Source: CAYZZU01 sp964483105 (GTDB lineage Bacteria; CG2-30-53-67). Taken from it: a DNA stretch of 37,091 bases. The notes under the pieces were generated by a model, which ran no database searches, was not told the DNA's origin, and saw only the letters and a program-made list of their open reading frames with translations. The stretch lies in the NCBI GenBank assembly GCA_964483105.1, contig CAYZZU010000025.1, positions 1-37,091 of the forward strand, in the 5' to 3' direction. The number at the start of each line of letters is the position of its first letter. Position 1 is the first letter of the stretch. Positions 7,738 through 16,463 of this stretch are shown one piece after another. The translations under genes and the position numbers were made by a program.

Positions 7738-8899
7738 CCTGGTTCCTCAGCGCACGGATCGCTTCCTGATAAACTTCCTTCAGGGGGACGTTGAACCTGG
7801 AGGCTGCTTTTTCGCAGCTTGAAAATTCCGGAGCCTGATTGATGACCTTTCCTTTCAGACGTCCCAGTTTGACGGAGATTTCGCCATACATGGTTTTGAC
7901 CTGAACGATCTCACGGTGCAGTTTCCTTCGTTCCACCCGGTAGCGGCGGATACCGAGCGCGGTGGTCTCCTGAAAGAGGATCCCGGACAGGGATTCTTCC
8001 AACCCCAGCGGGGAAAGAATGCTGATCCGCGTGGCGGGTCGCCCCCGCTTCATGAGGAGCGGTGTGATCGTAACGTCAAGGGCTCCTCCGGCGAAGAGAC
8101 GCTCCATCACATGCCCGTAGATCTCGGGGTTCATGTCGTCGATGTTGCTTTCAATCATCCAGCAGATATCTTCCGTGCCCCCCCCCTCTTCTCCGATGAA
8201 GACACGAAGAAGATTCGGCCATTCATCCGGATCCGCTTCTCCCAGACCGCAGCCCGTCCGTTCAACCTGCATGAGAGGCTGCCCGCCGAATTCACGGACC
8301 ATCCCCGCCAGGAGAGCGGCACCGGTGGGGGTTGTAAGCTCCATGGGAACTCCGGCTCCATAGGTCGGACACCCCCGCAGCAGGGAAACGGCCGCAGGAA
8401 CGGGGACCGGGAGGACACCATGTTGGGCGGTGACGGTCCCCCTCCCCATGTTGACCGGGGAGGCGACAATCCGGTCGATTCCAAGAAGTTCCATCCCGAT
8501 CACGGAGCCGACAATATCCACGATCGAGTCGACGGCCCCCACTTCATGAAAGTGAACGGATTCCGGATTGATAGCGTGGACTTCGGCCTCCGCCGAGGCC
8601 AGAAGGCGGAAGATCTTTTCACTCATCTCCCGGACCTTGAGAGTGAGGGAGCTTTGCTCAAGCAGGGAGAGGATTTTGTTCAGTCCTCTCACCGGCTGCC
8701 TCTCCTCCGCCACAACGCGCAACAGGGTCCCCGCGATGGAGGCTCTTTTGCCGGCTCGGATCTCCATCCGGTAGCCGGACAGGGGAAGTTTCTTCAGTTC
8801 CGCGGCAAGCTCAGCCTCTTGAAGTCCGGCATCCACGAGGGCACCCAGGATCATGTTCCCGCTGATGCCGGAAAAACAATCCAGATAGGCGATCTTCAC
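7730..8899 (-). CDS. larC: Nickel-pincer cofactor (NPN) biosynthesis protein LarC
   Basis: LarC inserts nickel into the pyridinium-dithiocarboxylate nucleotide to form the NPN cofactor of lactate racemase-type enzymes. I place the start at GTG 8899: CGGAG is 5 bases upstream and the product begins KIAYLDCFSGISGNM, the family's canonical start. It is 389 residues, full length, with the LarC1 and LarC2 regions in one uninterrupted frame, unlike the frameshift-split gene of some lactobacilli. Typical segments are SVHFHEVGAVDSIVDIVG and ESNIDDMNPE. LarB, LarE and LarA homologues are not in this window, so the client enzyme is unknown. Confidence 0.93.
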   Translation of the reverse strand: MKIAYLDCFSGISGNMILGALVDAGLQEAELAAELKKLPLSGYRMEIRAGKRASIAGTLLRVVAEERQPVRGLNKILSLLEQSSLTLKVREMSEKIFRLLASAEAEVHAINPESVHFHEVGAVDSIVDIVGSVIGMELLGIDRIVASPVNMGRGTVTAQHGVLPVPVPAAVSLLRGCPTYGAGVPMELTTPTGAALLAGMVREFGGQPLMQVERTGCGLGEADPDEWPNLLRVFIGEEGGGTEDICWMIESNIDDMNPEIYGHVMERLFAGGALDVTITPLLMKRGRPATRISILSPLGLEESLSGILFQETTALGIRRYRVERRKLHREIVQVKTMYGEISVKLGRLKGKVINQAPEFSSCEKAASRFNVPLKEVYQEAIRALRNQDD

Positions 8900-8981
8900 A
8901 ACGACTCCGTATCTTGAATCTTTACATCTCAGAGGATCCGAGGCTACCACAGTCGTCCGGATTTCACAAGAAGAAGCTTTT

Positions 8982-9929
8982 TTACATCGGAGGTCTGGGG
9001 TGATCCAGGCAGAGATCCGTCAGGTCCCGGATCCGGGCCGTCCCGACACACATCACCTGATCCGCTCCACCCCAGTAAATCTTGACGGTTCCGTCCGCTT
9101 CCGGGATCGCACCGCAAGTGAAGACCACGTTATGCACATAACCCGTGACTTCCCAGGGATCCTCGGGTTGCAGGATCCATTCATCCGAGACCCCCAGAAC
9201 CTTCGATGGATCCGCAAGATCATGCAGGGCCACTCCCAGGCGATAGACAGCGCCGTCCATGGTCGGGACCACACCATGGTAGATATGCAGCCATCCCCGG
9301 TCGGTGAGAATCGGTGTGGCGCCCGGTCCGATCTTCATTTCGTCCCAATGGTAGGGGACCGGCTTCATCACCACACGGGAGTCCCCCCAATGGACCAGGT
9401 CGGGCGAATAAGAGATCCAGATCGACCAGGGAGAGATCTCCGAATGGGGTCGGTCCAATCTCGCGTAACGGCCCTGAAAGGTTCCGGGGAAAAGAACCAC
9501 GTTCCGGGTATCAGCCTGTGTGATCAGGGCGATCCTCTCAATCTTCCGGAAATCGGATGTTTTCGCCAGGGCGACGCGCACCCCATGCCTGGAATAGGCA
9601 CTGTAGGTAATCAGAAACTCCCCGCCGATCTCACAGATACGGGGATCTTCCACTCCGAACCGCTCATATTCGGCGAAGACTCCATGCTCCGCCGGGACCA
9701 GGAAGGGTTCGGGCCGCACCTCAAAGTCATATCCGTCCCGGCTCTCCGCGATTCCGATGAGACTCCTTCCGGTCCGCAGATGAGAACGGAAGAGCATCAC
9801 GTAGCGTCCATCGAACCTGGCCATCCCGGCGTTGTGGACCGTCTCCACCGGATAGGGAACCCGGTCCCGGGTCAAAATCGGATTCTTCCTGTACCGTTTG
9901 ACAATCTCTCTCATGGAATTGCGAACCAA
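8982..9929 (-). CDS. Glycoside hydrolase family 130 protein (probable mannoside phosphorylase), copy 1
   Basis: GH130 enzymes phosphorolyse beta-mannosides to mannose 1-phosphate, although some members are hydrolases. The 315-residue five-bladed-propeller protein has the family blocks NPILTRDRVPYPVETVHNAG, FGVEDPRI with the probable catalytic acid D95, and WISYSPDLVHWGD. There is no signal peptide, so it should act in the cytosol. The start is uncertain: TTG at 9929 has AAAAGG four bases ahead, whereas ATG at 9914 has no ribosome site. It is the last gene of the glycan cluster and starts 9 bases after the GT4-cupin stop. Linkage specificity cannot be told from the sequence alone. Confidence 0.88.
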   Translation of the reverse strand: MVRNSMREIVKRYRKNPILTRDRVPYPVETVHNAGMARFDGRYVMLFRSHLRTGRSLIGIAESRDGYDFEVRPEPFLVPAEHGVFAEYERFGVEDPRICEIGGEFLITYSAYSRHGVRVALAKTSDFRKIERIALITQADTRNVVLFPGTFQGRYARLDRPHSEISPWSIWISYSPDLVHWGDSRVVMKPVPYHWDEMKIGPGATPILTDRGWLHIYHGVVPTMDGAVYRLGVALHDLADPSKVLGVSDEWILQPEDPWEVTGYVHNVVFTCGAIPEADGTVKIYWGGADQVMCVGTARIRDLTDLCLDHPRPPM

Positions 9930-9938
9930 TCGGCCTTT

Positions 9939-11291
9939 TCAGCCCCGGCCGTAATCATCTTCCAGCCGTTCGATGTCGTCTTCGCCGAAGTAGTCTCCCT
10001 TTTGGATCTCGATGAAGATGAGGTCCCCCTCCCCCCGGTTTTCCATCCGGTGCGCCCGGTTGACCGGAATATCGACCCAATCCCCTTCCCCGACCCGGAT
10101 CTCCCGGCCGTCCAGTATGACCAGGCCTTCCCCCTGGATGATGTTCCAGTGTTCCCTCCGCCGACGGTGTTTCTGGTAGCTGATACGCCTACCCGGATAG
10201 ACCGTGATCCGCTTCACCTTGTGGTTTTCCCGTTCCGACAGAATCTCGTAGAAACCCCAGGGACGGTGACTTCCGGAGGTCTGGTGGTTCAAAATCATCC
10301 TGTAGACCCGAAGGTAGTCCTCCACCATTCGGTCCACGGTAAAGTGCTCTTCCACGCGTCGGCGACAATCCCTTCGGTCAATCGAACCGATTTGCGACAC
10401 CGCGTCCACGGCCTCTTCCAGATCGTTGATCAGAAAACCGGTCTTTCCCGGAATGATCAATTCCGACATGGAACCGCGACTGAACGCAATGACCGGGGTA
10501 CCGCAGGCCATCGCTTCCACAACGGCCAGTCCGAAGGGTTCGGCGAAATGGATCGGGTGAATCAGCGCCAGGGCGCCTCCGAGCAGGGAGTTTCTCTTTT
10601 CCGGGCCCACGGAACCGAGGTATTGAACCTGCCCGTGATCGAGATGGGGCCGGATCCTGGTTTCAAAATACTCCGGATCCTGTATGGGACCGGCCATCAG
10701 GAGTTTCTTCCCCGCTTTCCGTGCGATCTCCACGGCCTCGGCGGCCCCCTTGTCGTGATGCATTCTCCCCAGGAACAGGAGATAGTCCCCGGGATCCGCT
10801 TGAAAGGTGAAGTCGTGAAGATCAATTCCGTGATGGATGGTAGCGAGATAGTCCAGGTCGGGGGACCGGTCCGCATCGCTGATGGAGATGTAGTAAACCC
10901 GGCCGTTGTATTTCCTGTAAACCGGCAGGATCCCCGGGGAAGAAAACCCGTGAATCGTAGTCAGAACCGGCGTGTCGATCCGCCCGGAATAGGTGAGTGG
11001 AAGGTAATCGAAGTGATTGTGGATCAGGTCGAACTCCTCCGCCCGTTCAAAGAGACTGGAAATATGGAGTGCATCCCATACCCTGGGGAGCAATGCCGGG
11101 GTCTCCTCCAGAGGCGTGGGGCAGATCCCGGACAGCTTTCCACGGGTCATGGAATCCATCGTCGCGAAGAGAGTCACATCGACGCCCCGTGCCACCAGAC
11201 CTTCCGTGAGAAGAGAAACCACGAGCTCCCAGGGGCCATAGTGACGCGGTGGGGTCCGCCAGGCAATGGGGGAGAGCATGGCGATCTTCAT
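9939..11291 (-). CDS. GT4 glycosyltransferase fused to a phosphomannose-isomerase-type cupin
   Basis: The ATG at 11291 overlaps the stop of the preceding GH130 gene (TGATG), and the product starts MKIAMLSPIAWRTPP as in GT4 enzymes. Residues 1 to about 335 are a GT-B retaining glycosyltransferase, with DLIHNHFDYL, the acceptor-side HG motif, and the donor-site segment HFAEPFGLAVVEAMACGTPV. Residues 342-450 are a type II mannose-6-phosphate isomerase cupin as in ManC/AlgA, running from HRPWGFYEIL to GEDDIERLEDDYGR. In the metal motif H375, E380 and H414 are kept, while the usual second His is Arg (KHRRRREHW). The fusion suggests that the transferase is coupled to mannose phosphate supply or sensing. 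No membrane segment is seen. Confidence 0.88.
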   Translation of the reverse strand: MKIAMLSPIAWRTPPRHYGPWELVVSLLTEGLVARGVDVTLFATMDSMTRGKLSGICPTPLEETPALLPRVWDALHISSLFERAEEFDLIHNHFDYLPLTYSGRIDTPVLTTIHGFSSPGILPVYRKYNGRVYYISISDADRSPDLDYLATIHHGIDLHDFTFQADPGDYLLFLGRMHHDKGAAEAVEIARKAGKKLLMAGPIQDPEYFETRIRPHLDHGQVQYLGSVGPEKRNSLLGGALALIHPIHFAEPFGLAVVEAMACGTPVIAFSRGSMSELIIPGKTGFLINDLEEAVDAVSQIGSIDRRDCRRRVEEHFTVDRMVEDYLRVYRMILNHQTSGSHRPWGFYEILSERENHKVKRITVYPGRRISYQKHRRRREHWNIIQGEGLVILDGREIRVGEGDWVDIPVNRAHRMENRGEGDLIFIEIQKGDYFGEDDIERLEDDYGRG

Positions 11292-12265
11292 CAGGCCCCT
11301 CCTTCTCCTCCCGGAAGACTGGAAGGAGCATGCTTCAGATAGTCGATCAGATCGCCGACCCCGGCTGTGGCCAATGCCACACAGGTATCCGCCGCCCCAT
11401 AATAGAGACGGATCCGGCTTCCTTCCAGAATCCATCCGCAGGGGAAAACCACATTGTTCACGTCACCGATCCGTTCATAGGAGTGCCGGGGGGCAAAGAC
11501 CCACTCGCTCGATCTCCGAATGACCCGTTCCGGATTTTCCAGATCGAGAAGGGAAAGCCCCAGCCGGTATACGCCTCCCAGCGTGGAACTGCGCACACCG
11601 TGATAGAGAATGAGCCAGCCCTCCGGGGTGGCCAGGGGTGGTGCGGCAAGACCGATCTTGTCGGAATCCCAGTATCCTCCTCTCCGTGCGGCAAGGATAC
11701 GCCGATGCGATCCCCAGTGCACAAGATCAGGGGAATAGGAAATCCAGATGTGCGCCCCGGTCCCGGGGAAGGAGGAGACCGGACGGTGGAGCATGGCCCA
11801 TCGGTCGCGGAACCGCACAGGGAAAAGCGCCGCATCTTTGTTCTCCGGCGGTAAGACCGGGCCGATCCGGGTAAAAGATTGGAAATCCTCCGTGAAAGCC
11901 AGATTGACGAGGGGACCGCTTTCGGCATACGCCGTGTACAGAACGGCCCATTTTTTTTCCTCTTCCAGGCGGGTGATCCTGGGATCCTCGATACCCCATC
12001 GCTCTTCCGGATGTCTCTCCGGTTCCGGCGCCAGGACGGGTTGCGGATCGATCCGCCATCCGGACACGCCGTCTTTGCTCCGGACGACCGTGAGATGCGA
12101 GAAACCGCGCCGATCCTCCACGCGGACCAGGAGCAGGGTCTCTCCCTGGAATATCGTGGCGCCCGCGTTGAAAACCGCGTTGACCGGATAGGGCCACTCC
12201 TCCGGACGGAGAATCGGATTCTCCGTGAAACGTGTAAACAACTCGGCGCGGGCATCACCGGCCAT
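11291..12265 (-). CDS. Glycoside hydrolase family 130 protein (probable mannoside phosphorylase), copy 2
   Basis: This 324-residue paralogue of the GH130 product at 8982 has NPILRPEEWPYPVNAVFNAG, RWGIEDPRI with D94, and WISYSPDLVHWG. The ATG at 12265 is chosen because GAGGAGAAGG lies about 10 bases upstream; the open frame extends further but without a ribosome site. It is preceded by a glycosyltransferase gene 19 bases away and overlaps the GT4-cupin gene at its stop. It is cytosolic by lack of a signal peptide. Two non-identical GH130 enzymes in one operon suggest different chain lengths or linkages (inference). Confidence 0.88.
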   Translation of the reverse strand: MAGDARAELFTRFTENPILRPEEWPYPVNAVFNAGATIFQGETLLLVRVEDRRGFSHLTVVRSKDGVSGWRIDPQPVLAPEPERHPEERWGIEDPRITRLEEEKKWAVLYTAYAESGPLVNLAFTEDFQSFTRIGPVLPPENKDAALFPVRFRDRWAMLHRPVSSFPGTGAHIWISYSPDLVHWGSHRRILAARRGGYWDSDKIGLAAPPLATPEGWLILYHGVRSSTLGGVYRLGLSLLDLENPERVIRRSSEWVFAPRHSYERIGDVNNVVFPCGWILEGSRIRLYYGAADTCVALATAGVGDLIDYLKHAPSSLPGGEGGA

Positions 12266-12284
12266 GTCTATCGTTCCCTTCTCC

Positions 12285-13514
12285 TCAGAACTCTTTGGGA
12301 AGTTCCACGGGATTCCCGGTGCGATGGGCCTCTCCGGCCAGGGCGTAGGCTTCATTGTACTGCCGGGCCACGACCTCCCAGGAAACCTCTTCATCCAGAT
12401 ATCGTTTCAGGTTGTTTCCCAGTTCCACCCGAAGCGCTTCATCCGTGGCCAGGCGAATCACCCTTTGCCGGAGCATTTCCCGCGTGGTAAACAAGAGTCC
12501 ACCCTCGCTTTCCAGCGTTTGAGAGGTGAGCCCCTCCATGGGAGCAACGGTAATATAGGGCTTGTTCAGGGCAATGATCCGGGCCAGGGTACCGGACTGG
12601 GTTTCATCAATGGATGGAAGAACGATGAAATCGCACAGGGCCATGACTTTATAGTAAATCTCGCCCCGGGGGATGAATTCGTAATAATGGGCAAGTCCCT
12701 TGCTCTCCAGAATTTCCACTTGCTCTTTGTATCGTTCATAGTCCGCCAGGTGGTTCGGATCCCGCATGGTCCCGGCCGCCAGGAGATCCCATTTCTCCCC
12801 GGTCTGCTTCCGGATCTCGTTGGAAACCTCTTCCCACATTCCGGTCAGAATGTCCCATCGTTTGTTGGACTGGATCCACCCCACCAGTCCCACAAGATGT
12901 TCTCCCAGGGGGACCCGGCTGAGTCCCAATTCTTTTCTGAGTTCCGGAATCTGCTCGATCCCCCACCGCATGTCGGGGCGGGCACCATGGGGGACAACCA
13001 TCACGTTCCGCGGAGTCCTCCATCCCCGGCCGGTAAAGTTCCACTCGAGACGCCACTTCTGATAATGGCATTTGAGCATGACCAGATCGGCCCGTTCGCA
13101 CATCTGGTAAATAAAATTCGCCTCGAAGTCGTTCAGCCTGCCGTGCACCGTGTGCGGTTCGACCACGGTAGCGTAGTTCCGGAGCGCGCCTAACAGGGTG
13201 AGAAATCCCTGGTTTCCGTCACCAACCCCCCGGCTGTCCAAATGTTCATAAAGGCCGTATTCATGCTCCAGATGAACGGCGTAGGGATCCAGTTCGCGGA
13301 TTTTACGCACCACCGGCTGCCACCAGTCGACCCGGTTGATGTCAATAACGGGGAAAACCCCTTCCCCGCGTCCGTCGGTATGACTGATCACGAATACCTC
13401 CCGGTCCGGGTTCGCCTTCCGTATAAACTCGCGCGCCTCTTCGGTGAATGTGCCGATACCACACAGCCTGGGCGGATAGCTGGAGACCATGACGATCGGT
13501 TTTGGCTTTTTCAT
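12285..13514 (-). CDS. Glycosyltransferase, GT4-like
   Basis: The start ATG at 13514 follows AGGAGGAAACAAGAC and gives 409 residues. The N-terminus VMVSSYPPRLCGIGTFTEEA is closely similar in pattern to that of the 770-residue enzyme upstream (SYPPRQCGIAAFTHDL), so the two belong to one clade. LEHEYGLY, EPHTVHGR and VVPHG are GT-B acceptor-side features, and the donor-side region contains FIVLPSIDETQSGTLARIIA. No transmembrane segment is present. The start overlaps the end of the 770-residue gene by 14 bases less than a full frame (gap of 13), so it is part of the same operon. Donor and acceptor sugars are unknown. Confidence 0.82.
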   Translation of the reverse strand: MKKPKPIVMVSSYPPRLCGIGTFTEEAREFIRKANPDREVFVISHTDGRGEGVFPVIDINRVDWWQPVVRKIRELDPYAVHLEHEYGLYEHLDSRGVGDGNQGFLTLLGALRNYATVVEPHTVHGRLNDFEANFIYQMCERADLVMLKCHYQKWRLEWNFTGRGWRTPRNVMVVPHGARPDMRWGIEQIPELRKELGLSRVPLGEHLVGLVGWIQSNKRWDILTGMWEEVSNEIRKQTGEKWDLLAAGTMRDPNHLADYERYKEQVEILESKGLAHYYEFIPRGEIYYKVMALCDFIVLPSIDETQSGTLARIIALNKPYITVAPMEGLTSQTLESEGGLLFTTREMLRQRVIRLATDEALRVELGNNLKRYLDEEVSWEVVARQYNEAYALAGEAHRTGNPVELPKEF

Positions 13515-13527
13515 GTCTTGTTTCCTC

Positions 13528-15840
13528 CTACATGGAGGTAAATCCCTTTCGGATGGTCTCCCGGACATTGTCCTGAGGTGAGTGTTGCCTCGGTATGGAG
13601 AGGAGGGCAAGGAGAAAACAGATAACGGATTCCGCGCCCTGGTTTGGATTGATCCCGTCCGCGTTCAACCCGTCCGCCACTGCCCCGGTGGCATCATCGT
13701 ACAACGGTTCACCGAGGCGGTTCCGGCCCCAGAACCATTCCAGGGCCTTTTTCGCCAGTTCCAGGTACCGTTCCCCGCCGGTAATACCATAGGCCCGGCT
13801 ATAGGCCTCGGCCAAGTATCCGGGATCGATCGGCTGCTGGTCGAATATCGCCCGGGATCCCCGGAACGGGAACCATCCCCGGTTACCCACAATATCGAAG
13901 TATTCCCCGTTCCACTGTTGTTCGGTCAGGAATTCCAGAGAGGTCAGGCCGGCCTCAAGGTAGCGGTTCTCTCCGGTGACCTGATAGGCGGCCAGGAGGG
14001 CTTCAGGAAGCTTGGCGTTTCCATAGGTGATCCGGTCTTCAAACCACTCCCATCCGGGCTTCCTGTTCTGAATAAACAGGTTCATGAGACGGTCGGCAAG
14101 ACGCCTGAAGAGTTCCAGGAGAGGCGCCGCATTGCTCAGTCCCTCCAGAGCAGCGCTCAGGCCCAGCATGGAGTAGGCGATACCGCGCGGCATCCGGAGG
14201 GCATCCACAGGCCCCAGGGAGCGGTAGATCAGGTTCTCCGCCACCGCCGGAATGCTTCTTCCGGGACCGTAACGAAAGGCATGTCCGAGCCCCCAGAGCA
14301 CCCGTCCCAGGGTGTCTTCACTTCCCTCCTCGTCCAGAAAACGGCGATCGTATCCCATGAAGTTGTGGAAGCTTCCCTTGCCCGTCCGGCTGTGGAGCAG
14401 GAAACTCAGATAGCGGGAGATCAGGCCGGGAAGGTCCGCCCGCCTCTCCCTGTGGAAAAGCTTGCAGAGGACCACAAGTCCGCGGCCGACATCGTCGGCG
14501 CTGTAACCGTATTGTCTGTCGGGAATTCCATGGAAAGTATGCTGGATCACTCCGACCTCGTCGGTCAGACAGAGGAGATGATCAATCCGGATCTCCGGCA
14601 GGCATGACCGGAACGGGGAAGTGGGAATGGGGTCCGCATTCATCTTTGGATTGGGAAGATACCGGCCCGGGGTCACCTCCAGGAAGGTATCCCAATAACG
14701 ACGTGCAACTTCCTTCCAGATCATCTTCCGGCCGAAGGCATAGGCCCTCTTCTGTATCCGGATTCTTTCGGAGGGGTTGTCCAGAAGATTGAGAATCGCG
14801 CGGCTCATCCCGAGGCTGTCCTGGAAATCAACCAGGATTCCCCGGCCGTCGGCCAAGATGTCTTCCGCGTAATAGTAGGGGGTGGAGATCACCGCCTTTC
14901 CCATTCCCACGGCGTAGGAGAGCGTGCCACTGCTGATCTGTTCCCGGGAGAGGTAAGGGGTGATATAGAGGTCGCATCCGGCAATATGGGAACAAAGCTC
15001 CTGAAGATCCATGAAGCGGTCAACGAAGAGGACATTCTTTTCCAGACCCAGATCCCGCGTCCGTTCCTCCAGGAAACACCGGTACTCTTCGCCATCGTGT
15101 TTCCGGACTTCCGGGTGGGTCGCCCCCAGGATCCGGTAGACCAAGCCCGGATACTTCTTCACCACGGGTGGAAGAGCCTCCAGTACGACTTCAATCCCCT
15201 TGTTCCGGCTCAAAAGCCCGAAGGTCAGAATTTCCGGGTGATCCCCGGAATAAAAAGTGGTCTTCATCCCGTCGGGGAGTTGAAGCGGAATGTCCGGTAT
15301 TCCATGGGGGATCAGGGCTATCTTGTGCCAGGGAACCCCGTACACCTCCTCCAGAATTTCACGGCCCTTGCGGCTCATGACGATGATCTTCGTGGAGGCG
15401 GCGGCCAGTTCCTCAATCACCCGCCGGTAAGACTCCTCCGGTTCCTTCATAATCGTGTGCAGCGTGGTGACAAGCGGTTTTTGAAGACGGGAGACAAAGG
15501 AGAGGATATAGTCTCCCGCAATTCCCCCAAAGAGGCCGAATTCATGCTGGAGGCAGACCAGATCGGCGTTCGAGCGGTTGATTTCCTCCGCGACCCTTTC
15601 ATAATCTGAAAAGCGGCCCTTCCGGATTTCAAAGGCCACCTCGCCGGGATAATCGGTTACCTGCTGTGAAGGATGGACGGCTGCAACCAGGCAGAGACTG
15701 CCTCCACCGTTGTTCCGGTTGATGGCGGAGCAAAGATCATGGGTGAAAGCGGCAATCCCGCATTGACGGGGAGGATAGCTTGCAAGAAAGACAGGAGAAA
15801 AAACCCGGTGGCGTTCTGAAAAAAAACCAGCGTTAGGCAT
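13528..15840 (-). CDS. Two-domain protein: GT4 glycosyltransferase plus alpha/alpha-barrel glycosidase-like domain
   Basis: The 770-residue first gene of the glycan operon starts at ATG 15840 behind GGAGGT. Residues about 15-390 form a GT4 GT-B enzyme: PPRQCGIAAFTHDL, LQHEFGLFGG, TLHTIMKE, LIPHGIPD, and the EQISSGTLSYAVGMGKAV donor segment. Residues about 430-765 are rich in paired helices with W, G and Y repeats (TYGNAKLPEALLAAYQVTGE, QPIDPGYLAEAYSRAYGITG) and resemble six-hairpin alpha/alpha-barrel sugar-active domains. Whether that half cleaves, epimerises or only binds glycan is unknown. It is cytosolic by sequence. Confidence 0.82.
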   Translation of the reverse strand: MPNAGFFSERHRVFSPVFLASYPPRQCGIAAFTHDLCSAINRNNGGGSLCLVAAVHPSQQVTDYPGEVAFEIRKGRFSDYERVAEEINRSNADLVCLQHEFGLFGGIAGDYILSFVSRLQKPLVTTLHTIMKEPEESYRRVIEELAAASTKIIVMSRKGREILEEVYGVPWHKIALIPHGIPDIPLQLPDGMKTTFYSGDHPEILTFGLLSRNKGIEVVLEALPPVVKKYPGLVYRILGATHPEVRKHDGEEYRCFLEERTRDLGLEKNVLFVDRFMDLQELCSHIAGCDLYITPYLSREQISSGTLSYAVGMGKAVISTPYYYAEDILADGRGILVDFQDSLGMSRAILNLLDNPSERIRIQKRAYAFGRKMIWKEVARRYWDTFLEVTPGRYLPNPKMNADPIPTSPFRSCLPEIRIDHLLCLTDEVGVIQHTFHGIPDRQYGYSADDVGRGLVVLCKLFHRERRADLPGLISRYLSFLLHSRTGKGSFHNFMGYDRRFLDEEGSEDTLGRVLWGLGHAFRYGPGRSIPAVAENLIYRSLGPVDALRMPRGIAYSMLGLSAALEGLSNAAPLLELFRRLADRLMNLFIQNRKPGWEWFEDRITYGNAKLPEALLAAYQVTGENRYLEAGLTSLEFLTEQQWNGEYFDIVGNRGWFPFRGSRAIFDQQPIDPGYLAEAYSRAYGITGGERYLELAKKALEWFWGRNRLGEPLYDDATGAVADGLNADGINPNQGAESVICFLLALLSIPRQHSPQDNVRETIRKGFTSM

Positions 15841-15971
15841 CGTTAACCTCCAATGACCGACATGGAATCCCGTACAGGTATTCTACACCCTTTTACACCC
15901 TTCCTGAAGGAGACGGGCATTGAAACCAACGAAAAAACAACGCAGAAAATACTTTCAGGTTATGATTAAGA

Positions 15972-16000
15972 AATATAATCAGGGGATAGGGGGATGTCAA
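15972..16000 (-). promoter_or_regulatory. Promoter of the glycan operon
   Basis: Minus-strand TTGACA (15995-16000), 17-base spacer, TATATT (15972-15977), about 130 bases before the first glycosyltransferase ATG. The leader carries a direct repeat of TACACCCTT (near 15883-15903, plus-strand reading) of unknown meaning. Confidence 0.75.
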
Positions 16001-16151
16001 GTCACCCGACGCACCCTAAATGAGCGATAGGAGTTTTATCCAAGACAAAGGCCCCTCTGGGTTTAAAGGTTTATGGTGAGGATACGACTCACCTGTAAGG
16101 TGAAACCGAAGACCGGGAGGGGTGATGCGCTCTCCACAACCCAACCTTTTT

Positions 16152-16177
16152 GACAGGATGAACCGGATCGACAGGAT
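16152..16177. repeat. Direct repeat GACAGGAT with 18-base period
   Basis: GACAGGAT is found at 16152-16159 and 16170-16177, preceded by a short T run. A 14-base perfect palindrome, TCCCCCGCGGGGGA, follows at 16191-16204. The block looks like intergenic repeat DNA rather than a gene. Confidence 0.6.
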
Positions 16178-16312
16178 ACGCGAACCCGACTCCCCCGCGG
16201 GGGAAGCATCCCCCCTGTCACGCGGCCTGACATGAAAGACAAGGTCGGGAGAAAGAGTGAGATCGTGTGGTTCGACTGAGCTCACCATGCTCGGAAATCC
16301 AAAGTACTGAAA

Positions 16313-16351
16313 CACCCTCTCCCTTGATGGGAGAGGGAAGGGTGAGGGTGA
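16313..16351. repeat. REP-like hairpin repeat, copy A
   Basis: CCCTCTCCC (16315-16323), loop TTGAT, GGGAGAGGG (16329-16337), then AAGGGTGAGGGTG. This is the same design as the element at 34403 and the split element at 16381. Translations of it give the meaningless SPSPFPLPSRER type of peptide. Confidence 0.75.
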
Positions 16352-16380
16352 AATATGATGACAAACCAAAGTCTTACACA

Positions 16381-16463
16381 CCCTCCCCTCTTCGACAGAC
16401 TCAGAGCAGGCTTGATCCCCTCCCTGTCTGCGTGCAACGCACAGGCAGGCCACCAGGGGAGGG
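16381..16463. repeat. REP-like hairpin repeat, copy B, split by 65 bases
   Basis: Perfect 9-base arms CCCTCCCCT (16381-16389) and AGGGGAGGG (16455-16463) are separated by 65 bases instead of the usual few. The inserted piece starts TTCGACAGACTCAGAGCAGG and contains its own imperfect inverted repeat (about 16423-16449, CCTGTCTGCGTGC against GCACAGGCAGG). Confidence 0.7.

Noticed and set aside
9000..11342. A 780-codon plus-strand open frame opposite the glycan genes
   Set aside because: It is the antisense shadow of the GH130 and GT4-cupin genes, whose minus-strand frames carry clear family motifs. The plus-strand translation has no recognisable domain.
16016..16453. A 145-codon minus-strand open frame in the repeat region
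   Set aside because: Its translation is repeat DNA (SPSPFPLPSRER and similar), it has no convincing ribosome site and it crosses three repeat elements and the truncated gene's tail.
16313..16463. CRISPR-like array from the repeated GC-rich hairpins
   Set aside because: Units differ in sequence and spacing, and there are no regular spacers or cas genes.
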